40,113 nucleotides of DNA from an uncultured Anaerolineaceae bacterium. Its GTDB lineage: Bacteria > Chloroflexota > Anaerolineae > Anaerolineales > Anaerolineaceae. The translations under genes and the position numbers were made by a program. Shown here in pieces: positions 24,863 to 31,240 of this stretch. Numbering within the stretch: position 1 is the stretch's first letter; every line of letters begins with the position of its first letter. The notes under the pieces were generated by a model. It was not told the origin of the DNA. It worked only from the letters and a program-made list of their open reading frames with translations, and did no database searches. The stretch is taken from contig CALIHP010000059.1 of NCBI GenBank assembly GCA_938020565.1, forward strand, positions 1-40,113. Direction: 5' to 3'.

Positions 24863-24903
24863 TGCACCCCCAAAGTTGGACAAAAACCAACAAAGGGGGT
24901 GCA
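24863..24903. repeat. Palindrome made of two IS3-type ends placed head to head
   Basis: TGCACCCCC-AAA-GTTGG, seven bases, then CCAAC-AAA-GGGGGTGCA: perfect outer 9-bp and inner 5-bp stems with an AAA/AAA internal loop. Each arm starts TGCACCCCCAAAGTTGG, like the terminal inverted repeats of IS3/IS150-group elements (5' TG, 3' CA). It may be a footprint left after loss of the transposase. Confidence 0.55.
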
Positions 24904-24963
24904 GTTCAGTACCGGGCAGGCGTTTTTTATTTTTGGCGCTGCGTCTCGCTACCGAGCGGGATT

Positions 24964-24994
24964 GTCGTGCCCTCGTGGACACGCGGATTGAAAT
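24964..24994 (+). CRISPR. Solitary type I-C-like CRISPR repeat (copy 1)
   Basis: One 31-nt unit beginning GTCGTGCCC and ending CGCGGATTGAAAT. The hairpin CGTG-C-CC / GG-A-CACG with a TCGT loop and the GGATTGAAAT end are the signature of type I-C repeats. One stem position is mismatched (C opposite A). No second unit follows within the next kilobase, so it is not an array. No cas gene is in the window. It lies 8-170 bp from other RNA-like elements and just upstream of the Abi ncRNA. Confidence 0.68.
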
Positions 24995-25039
24995 ATTGCC
25001 TGCCGCCTTTCCTGCTGAAAGGGGGACGATAATAAAGAA

Positions 25040-25068
25040 TTGACAAGCCAACAAACAAAGTGTATACT
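25040..25068 (+). promoter_or_regulatory. Strong sigma-70-type promoter for the Abi RNA and gene
   Basis: TTGACA, a 17-nt spacer and TATACT: a near-perfect promoter inside the late operon. Expected start near 25075. It would let the Abi unit be expressed in the silent prophage. Confidence 0.85.
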
Positions 25069-25074
25069 ATTGAC

Positions 25075-25141
25075 AGTCAACCTGACATCATCCGTGATTC
25101 AGGAAACCCAAGAGCCTTACCGTCCGCGGATGGCTCTTTTA
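25075..25141 (+). ncRNA. AbiF-type ncRNA upstream of the Abi_2 gene
   Basis: The predicted RNA begins after the promoter and contains two hairpins. The first is CCTGA-c-ATCA-TCCG-TGAT-TCAGG (25081-25103). The second is an AAGAGCC/GGCTCTT stem (25110-25138) with a 15-nt loop that includes GTCCGCGGA and a T-run, so it is a terminator. The Abi_2 start codon follows 12 nt later. A structured ncRNA at this place is known for AbiF-like genes, where RNA and protein are thought to form a toxin-antitoxin-like pair. Most transcripts should stop before the gene. Confidence 0.65.
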
Positions 25142-25153
25142 TTTCGGGGAAAT

Positions 25154-26125
25154 ATGGCTCAAAAACCTTTCAAAACATTTACAGAACAAATCGAGATCCT
25201 TCGTTCAAGAAATATGATTATCACAGAAGAATGCAAAGCGATTCAAATTCTTTCTGAGGTAAATTATTACAACTTGATCAATGCATATAAGAATCCATTC
25301 TTAACGAGGGATTCTTCAGGAAATATTCAACAACCCGAGACGTACGTACAAAACTGTCATTTGAAAGATTTATATGCTTTTTATTGTCTGGATCGTGAGT
25401 TACGGGGATATTTCCTGAACTATATGCTCCGGTTTGAAAAGCACCTGAAAACAATCTGCGCTTACAAGTTTTCCGAGAAATATCCCAACGATTACTCATA
25501 TTTGAACATTTCAAATTATTCGCATGATAAAAAAGATTTTGATTCTGTTCTTAAAAATATGGCAAATATTTCGAATGAGATCAGCCGAAATATTGATCCC
25601 AAGAATATGAACTCAGTTTCTTACTACCACTCACAGCATGATTCCATCCCACTTTGGGTTTTAATCAACCATTTAACGATCGGAAATGTTTCTTATTTCC
25701 TGCGTGCTTTAGATGTCGGACTTCGAGACGCTATCTCGCGTGAGTTCAGCGATTTATATAAGGTGTCATATAGTAAAAGTGACAAAATCGGGCATGAAGA
25801 ATTGTTAGAAATCGTTAAGTTGGTTAATTTTTTTCGGAACGCTTGTGCCCATGATCGGATGTTTCTAAATTATTATTTGAATAAGCCGATAAAAAAATCA
25901 ATTTTTGCAAAATTTTTCCCCTCTACTATTTTATTCAAAGGCAGAACTGCTTTTGATTTACTTTGCGTATTAAAACTTGTTATTTCGAAGGATGATTTTT
26001 CTGAACTGGCGGGTATGATCCATTTGACATTCGAGAAGTATAAGAACCAGTTAACATGCTTACCGATATTTGACATTATTCAAAGTTCAGGCTTTACCCG
26101 AAATTGGAAGGATATCCTAAAATAA
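25154..26125 (+). CDS. Abi_2 family (AbiD/AbiF-like) abortive-infection protein
   Basis: 323 residues. The family pattern is complete: KPFKTFTEQIEILRSRNMII, then ILSEVNYYNLINAYKNPFL, DLYAFYCLDRELRGYFLNYM with RFEKHLKT, and FFRNACAHDRMFLNY, whose R-x4-H (near residues 228-233) is the HEPN ribonuclease-like motif. Such proteins stop phage growth by abortive infection. The start at 25154 was chosen because the upstream 38 codons overlap the promoter and ncRNA. It is a cargo gene placed between the MuF-toxin pair and the scaffold gene, AT-rich, with its own promoter, so it is expected to protect the lysogen from other phages. Confidence 0.88.
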   Translation: MAQKPFKTFTEQIEILRSRNMIITEECKAIQILSEVNYYNLINAYKNPFLTRDSSGNIQQPETYVQNCHLKDLYAFYCLDRELRGYFLNYMLRFEKHLKTICAYKFSEKYPNDYSYLNISNYSHDKKDFDSVLKNMANISNEISRNIDPKNMNSVSYYHSQHDSIPLWVLINHLTIGNVSYFLRALDVGLRDAISREFSDLYKVSYSKSDKIGHEELLEIVKLVNFFRNACAHDRMFLNYYLNKPIKKSIFAKFFPSTILFKGRTAFDLLCVLKLVISKDDFSELAGMIHLTFEKYKNQLTCLPIFDIIQSSGFTRNWKDILK

Positions 26126-26131
26126 ATCAGG

Positions 26132-26230
26132 TATAATTCGAATAGGTAAATAAACAAACCCGATTGGGCCCTGAGTAAGGCGGTCGGAATGTTGACGAGG
26201 CAACTCGTTGATATTCTGGTCGCTTTTTTA
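26132..26230 (+). ncRNA. Leader-terminator element B before the capsid block
   Basis: TATAAT at 26132-26137, then GGGCCCTGAG, then an 11-bp stem (26177-26187 with 26216-26226, several G-U pairs) enclosing a second hairpin ACGAG-GCAA-CTCGT and followed by a T-run. Its layout and part of its sequence (GGCCC, then AAGGCGG and CGGA) match element A at 19683. Confidence 0.5.
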
Positions 26231-26303
26231 TTTTCGCCGACGCGGACGACACCGCGATAACAAGCGTAAGGCGGCGCAATCACAGAAGAAAGGAATTTTA
26301 TTG

Positions 26304-26903
26304 ATGAAGCGGGAGTTTCTGAAGGGACTGGGACTTGAGGACGGGGCGGTCGACCAGATCATGGCGGAGCACGGGAAAGACGTCGAGGGGTTCAAGTCGC
26401 AGCTTACGGACAGCGCGCAGCGGCTCAGCGAGGCGCAGGGTTACGCCGCTCAGTATGAGGCGAAGGTCGGCGAGCTGGAAACGCTGACGGCGGGGAACGC
26501 TGAGCTGAAGCGGCAGTTGGACGAGCTGAACGCGCAGATCGCGGCAGACAGAGAGGCGGCGCAGCGGGCGCGCGCGGATAAGGAGCTGACGGATAAGGTT
26601 ATAGCGGCTTTCGGGGGCAGGAAATTCGTCAACGATTACACGCGGGACGCGATGGTCGCGGAGGTTAAGGCGGCGTTAGCGAAGGCGGAGAACGCTGGGA
26701 AAGGTATCGGTGAGATTTTCACGGAGCTGACGAAGGACAAGGACGGGATTTTCGCGAATCCGAATCCGGCCGACATGCCGGGGATGAAGGATGTCAATTT
26801 AGCGCTGAAGCGCGAGGATTTTGAGAAGATGGGCTATTCGGCGCGGCTGGCGCTGATGAAAGAGCAGCCCGAGGTTTATAAGAGAATGATTGAGGAGAAA
26901 TAA
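26304..26903 (+). CDS. Phage scaffold (GP20-like) protein
   Basis: 199 residues, largely coiled-coil from about residue 20 to 100 (SAQRLSEAQGYAAQYEAKVG, then ELKRQLDELNAQIAADREAA), the typical make-up of capsid scaffolding proteins. The C-terminus is basic and would bind the capsid protein during procapsid assembly. AAAGGA lies 9 nt before the ATG at 26304; a longer open frame from 26208 covers the leader terminator and is rejected. The gene directly precedes the major capsid gene. Confidence 0.82.
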   Translation: MKREFLKGLGLEDGAVDQIMAEHGKDVEGFKSQLTDSAQRLSEAQGYAAQYEAKVGELETLTAGNAELKRQLDELNAQIAADREAAQRARADKELTDKVIAAFGGRKFVNDYTRDAMVAEVKAALAKAENAGKGIGEIFTELTKDKDGIFANPNPADMPGMKDVNLALKREDFEKMGYSARLALMKEQPEVYKRMIEEK

Positions 26904-26906
26904 GAG

Positions 26907-27764
26907 ATGCCAAGCGTACCTACTCGAATTGCGGACCTGATTAATCCGCAGGTGATGGCGGACATGCTTCCGGGCAAAATCAATTCGAAGATTGTCGTTC
27001 GACCGTTCGCAAAAATTGACGATAAACTGGCGGGGCAACCGGGAGATACGATCACGGTCCCACGGTATGGATATATCGGCGATGCGAAGGACGTCGCAGA
27101 GGGGACCGCGGTTGAGGCGGTCAAGCTGACGACTTCAACGTCAACGCTCAAGATCAAAAAGACGATGCAGGAGGTTCTCATTTCCGACGAGGCGGTTCTT
27201 TCGGCTTACGGGAACCCGATTGGGGAGATCACGGACCAGCTGGCGGCGTCCATCGCTTCGAAGGTTGATATGGACGCAATGACGGCGCTCCAGGCGGCTT
27301 CGCGAAAATTTACGGATACGGGAATTCTGGCTTACGCGGGGATCGTGAACGCAGTCGACCTGTTCGAGGAAGAATGGAATTCGGATAAGGTGATGTTCAT
27401 CCATCCGAAGCAGATGACGCAGCTGCGTCTCGATCCGAACTTCATCAGTGCGGACAAGTATTCTGCGGGGGTTGCGATTACCGGTGAAGTCGGGCGGATC
27501 GCGAACGCGCGGATCGTGATGAGCAAGAAGGTGCCTCTGGCGGGCGGGGCGTACGCCTGCCCGATTGTGAAGCTGAATGTCGACGGGGAAACGGAAGACG
27601 CGGTTTCGGCTCTGACGATTTACGTCAAGCGGGACGTCCTCGTTGAGACGGATCGGCTCCAGTCGTCTCAGGAAACGAAAATCACGGCCAGTCACTACTA
27701 TACGGTCGGACTGACGGACGACGCGAAGGTCGTTGTTGCGAAGTTCAAAGCGACGGCGGGATAA
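26907..27764 (+). CDS. Major capsid protein (HK97-fold type)
   Basis: 285 residues. N-terminal part PTRIADLINPQVMADMLPGK and the segment GDTITVPRYGYIGDAKDVAE, then TLKIKKTMQEVLISDEAVLS and KVMFIHPKQMTQLRLDPNF, are typical of the short HK97-like major capsid proteins of siphophages. The C-terminal SHYYTVGLTDDAKVVVAKFK closes the fold. It follows the scaffold by 3 bp, the usual order. It is expected to be the most abundant virion protein. No delta domain for self-scaffolding is seen, consistent with the separate scaffold gene. Confidence 0.88.
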   Translation: MPSVPTRIADLINPQVMADMLPGKINSKIVVRPFAKIDDKLAGQPGDTITVPRYGYIGDAKDVAEGTAVEAVKLTTSTSTLKIKKTMQEVLISDEAVLSAYGNPIGEITDQLAASIASKVDMDAMTALQAASRKFTDTGILAYAGIVNAVDLFEEEWNSDKVMFIHPKQMTQLRLDPNFISADKYSAGVAITGEVGRIANARIVMSKKVPLAGGAYACPIVKLNVDGETEDAVSALTIYVKRDVLVETDRLQSSQETKITASHYYTVGLTDDAKVVVAKFKATAG

Positions 27765-27772
27765 GGCGCGCG

Positions 27773-28078
27773 ATGAACTACACGCCGCGGCAGTTCGCTC
27801 AGCTACGTCGGATGGCGGCGCTTGACGTCGCGGACCCGGCGTACACCGACAAGGTCCTTACGGACATCCTGGATTCGTGGAGCGGGGATCTGAACGCTGC
27901 CGCGGCGGTTATCTGGGATGAGAAAGCTGCAAAAGTTTCGGGGTCATACGATTTCGCGGCCGACGGCGGCGATTACAAGCGGTCCCAGTTGGTTGATCAA
28001 TATTTGATTCAGGCAAGCAAATTCCGCGCGCGGGCGGCGTTCGGATTTATCGATGAACAGGAGCAGGATGGACAGTAA
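27773..28078 (+). CDS. Small phage head-tail connector-region protein
   Basis: 101 residues, mostly helical, starting MNYTPRQFAQLRRMAALDVA. By position (directly after the capsid gene and before the head-closure gene) it is likely a head-tail connector or capsid accessory protein. No family is recognised with certainty. The ATG is preceded by GGCGCGCG and has no clear ribosome-binding site. It overlaps the next gene by 11 bp. Confidence 0.6.
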   Translation: MNYTPRQFAQLRRMAALDVADPAYTDKVLTDILDSWSGDLNAAAAVIWDEKAAKVSGSYDFAADGGDYKRSQLVDQYLIQASKFRARAAFGFIDEQEQDGQ

Positions 28079-28502
28079 AAATTCAGCGGAGTTACTCATT
28101 CAGGATTCTTTCCGGGCGGCGGTTCGGAGCACGATCTCACACTGGGCGCATTATTGGCGGTTTACGAAACCGGCAGAGGTCGCAGCGTTAGCGCCGAAGA
28201 ATCGGGCATACCGGGTTCTGGCGATTGAGTTCATATATGATGAGACGGATCAGGCGGTCGATCGAATGGTTAAGGCTGTCGCAAATCACCCGTCGATCGA
28301 AAAGTTAGCCTGTTACCATCAGGTTACAGAAGCAATCATTCAAACGGCAGTTAATGAACTTTTAGGGAAACCGTCGGCGGCGGAATGGTTCCTTCCGCGT
28401 TATCGGCTCGACGGGCTTCTTCCGGCGCTTATCTCGGAGTATACGGCGGAAGCGAATCAGGGCGCAGGCGGCGAAGCGGAAGCGCCCGCGGAGAACGCTT
28501 AA
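28068..28502 (+). CDS. Phage connector-region protein of unknown function
   Basis: 144 residues, helical, with ELLIQDSFRAAVRSTISHWA at the N-terminus and an Ala/Glu-rich tail (AEANQGAGGEAEAPAENA). AGGAG precedes the ATG at 28068; an ATG at 28053 is an alternative. It occupies the place of an adaptor between portal and neck in the siphophage order. No recognised family. Confidence 0.6.
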   Translation: MDSKNSAELLIQDSFRAAVRSTISHWAHYWRFTKPAEVAALAPKNRAYRVLAIEFIYDETDQAVDRMVKAVANHPSIEKLACYHQVTEAIIQTAVNELLGKPSAAEWFLPRYRLDGLLPALISEYTAEANQGAGGEAEAPAENA

Positions 28503-28505
28503 CCA

Positions 28506-28889
28506 ATGTTCAGTTCCGCGGAAATGGAGAGGATGGCGGCGGCACAGGAAGCGCATATGATGGACCGCTGCCGGATTTATCCGTTTGAGCGCTGGGAGAA
28601 GGATTCGTTCGGGGCGCGGAAGAAGGTTTTCGGGAAGCCGATCGAGTCGATCTGCGGGCTGAAGATGACGCTGGATCAGAAGGACGCGAAGAAGGACCGC
28701 TACCGGGCCGTCGAAGCCGACGCCGAGCTGAGGCTGCCTCTGGCTGTCGAGATCGAACCGCTTGATGAGATCGAAGTAACGCATCGATTTGGGACTGTGC
28801 AGACAGAATCGCACAGATATGAGGTGCTCAAGTTTGAAAGTCGGGGCGTTTCCGGACGACGGGTTCTGCTGAAGGAGGTTGTCATATGA
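28506..28889 (+). CDS. Phage head closure protein (gp16-like stopper)
   Basis: 127 residues. DRCRIYPFERWEKDSFGARK near the N-terminus and DEIEVTHRFGTVQTESHRYE near the C-terminus form the small beta-barrel pattern of head-closure proteins that plug the portal after packaging. It overlaps the following HK97 gp10-like gene by 4 bp, which is the common gene order. Confidence 0.68.
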   Translation: MFSSAEMERMAAAQEAHMMDRCRIYPFERWEKDSFGARKKVFGKPIESICGLKMTLDQKDAKKDRYRAVEADAELRLPLAVEIEPLDEIEVTHRFGTVQTESHRYEVLKFESRGVSGRRVLLKEVVI

Positions 28890-29377
28890 AGCTTTCCGGG
28901 GAAGGTTATCAAGGCAAAAAGCGGGCGCGCTGGGACTTTAAGGTTTCCGGGGTCGAGGAGCTTAAGGCGAAATTAGACAAGATCGGCAAGGAAGCGCGCG
29001 GGAAGATCGGGAAGGAGATCGTCGCGGCGGGAGCGTTGCGGCTCGAAGGCGAGGTCAAGACGAATATCAACGAGACGTTCAGTAAGCGGAACACGGGCGG
29101 GCTCAAGAACAGCGTCGCGACTGCGGTCAATCTGGGGCAGGAGATTTTCGCGACGGTCGAAGTCGGGAAAGAGTACGCGCGGATCCAGGAGTTCGGCGGC
29201 CGGATCGAAGCGACGAAAGCGAAGGCGCTGCACTGGGAACAGGACGGGGAGCATATTTTCGCGAAGGCGGTTACGCTTCCGCCGCGCCCGTATTTTCAGC
29301 CGGCGCTTTTTTCGGCTCAGGATGAGATGCTCAAGGCAATGGGAGCCGCGGCGGAATTCCTGCTGCAAAAAGGTTAG
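28886..29377 (+). CDS. HK97 gp10-like neck/tail-completion protein
   Basis: 163 residues. VSGVEELKAKLDKIGKEARG, then KRNTGGLKNSVATAVN, YARIQEFGGRIEATKAK and TLPPRPYFQPALF are the hallmark blocks of the HK97 gp10 family, which completes the neck between head and tail. Overlapped at the start by the head-closure gene (ATGA-type overlap) and followed within 3 bp by the tail terminator candidate. Confidence 0.87.
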   Translation: MKLSGEGYQGKKRARWDFKVSGVEELKAKLDKIGKEARGKIGKEIVAAGALRLEGEVKTNINETFSKRNTGGLKNSVATAVNLGQEIFATVEVGKEYARIQEFGGRIEATKAKALHWEQDGEHIFAKAVTLPPRPYFQPALFSAQDEMLKAMGAAAEFLLQKG

Positions 29378-29380
29378 ATT

Positions 29381-29764
29381 ATGGATATTAACGAAGCGGT
29401 TCAGACGTTTTTAGAAGGTTTCTGCGAGCGGGTTTATCCGGTTATGCTGTCGTTTAACCGGGAAGCGATGCGCTACGAGGGGGTCGTTCCGGCGATTACA
29501 TATGAGTTTGTAGACGCTTCGACGCTGGCAACGCATTCAGGTTCGACGGAGTCCCGAAAGGTTGGACTGGAAATTAATCTCTGGGGAATGATGGCTGATA
29601 TTGTCCCGATGCGGGATGGGATCAGCGCGGCGTTGAACGGGAAGGCGGCCGAATTATCCGGATTTGAATTCGCGGTAGTTGAAAAGCGCGTTCAGGATAT
29701 TTTTGAACCGAACGTGGTTTTTCGAAGAATTTTAATGCGGTATGAAGGAGTGGTGATCGGATGA
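29381..29764 (+). CDS. Probable tail terminator protein
   Basis: 127 residues, beta-rich: VVPAITYEFVDASTLATHSG, VGLEINLWGMMADIVPMRDG and a C-terminal strand. This is the size, position and pattern of tail terminator proteins that cap the tube at the neck end. It overlaps the next small gene by 4 bp. Confidence 0.65.
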   Translation: MDINEAVQTFLEGFCERVYPVMLSFNREAMRYEGVVPAITYEFVDASTLATHSGSTESRKVGLEINLWGMMADIVPMRDGISAALNGKAAELSGFEFAVVEKRVQDIFEPNVVFRRILMRYEGVVIG

Positions 29765-29991
29765 AGGGTGAAGCGCAAAACCTGACCTGGAACGGTCTGC
29801 CTTTAACGGTTTGCCCGGTATGCGGATACGCGGCGGCGGACGAAACGCAGTTCGCAGAACATAAGCGTGAATCCGGGCATGTCGGCCCGGCGCGGCTTCA
29901 GCCCGTATCCGAATTTTCTCATATGAAGCGAAAGACTAAATCCGACGTCGACGCGGCGGCGGAAATCAGAATCGATGAGGTGAATGAATGA
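29761..29991 (+). CDS. Small zinc-finger protein in the tail operon
   Basis: 76 residues with one clear CxxC...HxxxxxH zinc finger, CPVCGYAAADETQFAEHKRE then SGH (residues about 18-40), followed by a basic stretch MKRKTKSD. The genes on both sides are structural, overlap it by 4 bp, and are read in the same direction, so it is translated with them. No family is recognised. A DNA- or RNA-binding regulatory role is possible; a structural zinc site in a tail accessory protein is the alternative. Confidence 0.65.
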   Translation: MKGEAQNLTWNGLPLTVCPVCGYAAADETQFAEHKRESGHVGPARLQPVSEFSHMKRKTKSDVDAAAEIRIDEVNE

Positions 29992-30437
29992 AATCAAATT
30001 TAGGCGTGAGAATGCAGTTAGGGAGCACCGCAAATCCGATAACTTTCGCGGATATTCCTTATCTGCGAAACATTCCTGCGATCGAGCAGTCACAGGAGAA
30101 GATTGAGGTGACGGCGCATCCGTCTTCGGCCGATAAACCGATTTATCGGAAATATATTCCTTCGGGACTGATCGATCCGGGCGATTACGAATTTGAGATT
30201 CAGACGGATCGAAAGAACGCGGTTCATAAGGAACTGTATGCTTTGCTGGCATCGAAGGAGGAACGGAAATGGCGCCAGATTTATCCCGACGGACTGGCGT
30301 ACGAGTTCCCGGCGTACGTGACCGGGATTACGCGCAATGAAGCGGATCCGCAGTCGCCGGACGTGATCATCGATACAATCGCACTGGCGATCAGCGGAGA
30401 AGTCAAGGATATTTCCGACGAGCAGTTAGGGGGATGA
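29988..30437 (+). CDS. Major tail tube protein
   Basis: 149 residues. MQLGSTANPITFADIPYLRN, then AHPSSADKPIYRKYIPSGLI, a turn YEFEIQTDRKNAVHKELYAL and a beta-rich end with YEFPAYVTGITRNEADPQSP. This matches the tail tube proteins of siphophages that stack in hexamers around the tape measure. Position before the chaperone genes agrees. Confidence 0.78.
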   Translation: MKSNLGVRMQLGSTANPITFADIPYLRNIPAIEQSQEKIEVTAHPSSADKPIYRKYIPSGLIDPGDYEFEIQTDRKNAVHKELYALLASKEERKWRQIYPDGLAYEFPAYVTGITRNEADPQSPDVIIDTIALAISGEVKDISDEQLGG

Positions 30438-30444
30438 GGTAAAC

Positions 30445-30825
30445 ATGGGGCGGTATCTGACGAACGCAGAGGAAATTATTTCGTCCGAGGATTTCCGGTA
30501 TCAGGACGTTGAGGTTCCGGAATGGGGCGGGACGGTCCGGATTCGATCGCTGTCGGCGAAGCAGCGGGACACGCTGGCAAGGAAGATCAAGGCTGATGGA
30601 GAATCGGAGGCTTCGGAGATGATGGTCGTGATGTGCGTCGTCGATGAGGCGGGGCGACGGATTTTCGAATTTAAGGATATTGAGCGGCTGAAGGGAAAGA
30701 GCACGGTTCCGATTGCCCGGATCGTCCGTGCGCTTGGCGAGCTCACAGGCGGAACCGGTAAGCCGACGAAGGAGTTCGAGGAAAATTTCGACGAGACCCC
30801 GATCGGCGATTCGCCTATCGCTTAG
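30445..30825 (+). CDS. Tail assembly chaperone, short form (gpG-like)
   Basis: 126 residues, beginning MGRYLTNAEEIISSEDFRYQ and including IRSLSAKQRDTLARKIKADG. It follows the tail tube gene and precedes the tape measure, the place of lambda G. Such proteins coat the tape measure during assembly and are not in the virion. Near its 3' end the heptamer AAATTTC (30783-30789), in the X-XXY-YYZ register, allows a -1 shift into the frame of the downstream extension. The short form ends at 30825. Confidence 0.82.
   Translation: MGRYLTNAEEIISSEDFRYQDVEVPEWGGTVRIRSLSAKQRDTLARKIKADGESEASEMMVVMCVVDEAGRRIFEFKDIERLKGKSTVPIARIVRALGELTGGTGKPTKEFEENFDETPIGDSPIA
30783..30789 (+). promoter_or_regulatory. Slippery heptamer for -1 programmed frameshift
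   Basis: A-AAT-TTC in the zero frame becomes AAA-TTT after a -1 slip, so both tRNAs can re-pair. The new frame then reads RRFAYRLAAQLGWANVDDML, the start of the gpT-type extension. No stable pseudoknot was sought beyond inspection. Confidence 0.78.
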
Positions 30826-31184
30826 CCGCGCAGCTGGGCTGGGCGAATGTTGATGATATGCTCCGGACGATGACCGCGGATCAGCTTGACGAATGGATCG
30901 CGTATTATCGTCTGGAGCCGTTCGGGGTCGAGATGTGGGACTGGCTGCTTGCTCACTTCAAGGCGTTATTCGCGAACGCGAACCGGGATCCGAAACGGAA
31001 ACGACGCGGTTATCGAGCAGAGAATTTTCTCTGTTTCCCGTCACGGGCGCGTGGGTCGAAATCAGAAGAACAGGCTGAATACGAAGCGGGCGAGGATGAA
31101 AAGAGCCGCAAAGAAGATCAGGAAGGCGACGATTCCGACGGCGGTATAGGCTACAGCGATCAGGAACAGGCCGGCGTCGCGTAG
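30790..31184 (+). CDS. Tail assembly chaperone extension (gpT part of gpGT)
   Basis: The -1 frame is open from upstream of 30783 to 31184. Its first part, FAYRLAAQLGWANVDDMLRT then LDEWIAYYRLEPFGVEMWDW and ANANRDPKRKRRGYRAENF, is the characteristic gpGT extension that contacts the tube and tape measure proteins. It has no start of its own at the frame junction, consistent with frameshift translation. The last 40 residues are very acidic (EAGEDEKSRKEDQEGDDSDG), and the same bases encode a hydrophobic peptide on the other strand. Confidence 0.75.
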
Positions 31185-31214
31185 GCCCTCAAAGATTTGG
31201 GTTATTTTCGTCAT
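31062..31214 (-). CDS. Possible 50-residue membrane peptide, antisense to the chaperone gene
   Basis: The ORF starts MTKITQIFEGLRDAGLFLIA and continues through about 30 hydrophobic residues (VGIVAFLIFFAALFILARFV). It begins exactly 6 nt after a TATAAT on the minus strand (31226-31221), the same spacing as the solute-binding gene at 7415, with no ribosome-binding site: a leaderless arrangement. Against it, the frame is in codon register with an acidic + strand protein, and the complement of such codons is automatically hydrophobic. If real it could be a holin-like or membrane-acting phage protein. Confidence 0.35.
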   Translation of the reverse strand: MTKITQIFEGLRDAGLFLIAVAYTAVGIVAFLIFFAALFILARFVFSLFF

Positions 31215-31240
31215 AAGGATATTATACCGAAAGGAGGAAC

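Larger units (their letters stand above)
24746..25039. other. Non-coding island after the toxin-immunity pair
   Basis: It holds a 41-bp palindrome (24863-24903), a T-rich tract (24922-24935), a 7-bp hairpin TCTCGCT-ACCG-AGCGGGA (24944-24961), a solitary CRISPR-like repeat (24964-24994) and a CCTTTC/GAAAGG hairpin (25006-25022). No ORF is supported. Confidence 0.7.

Noticed and set aside
24863..24903. Terminator for the CPCC gene
   Set aside because: The hairpin is strong but has no U-run after it and lies over 100 bp downstream.
24964..25060. A true CRISPR array
   Set aside because: Only one repeat unit is present; no second copy at spacer distance and no leader or cas genes.
26208..26303. 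N-terminal extension of the scaffold protein
   Set aside because: It would translate the T-run and stem of leader B; a clear ribosome-binding site precedes the ATG at 26304.
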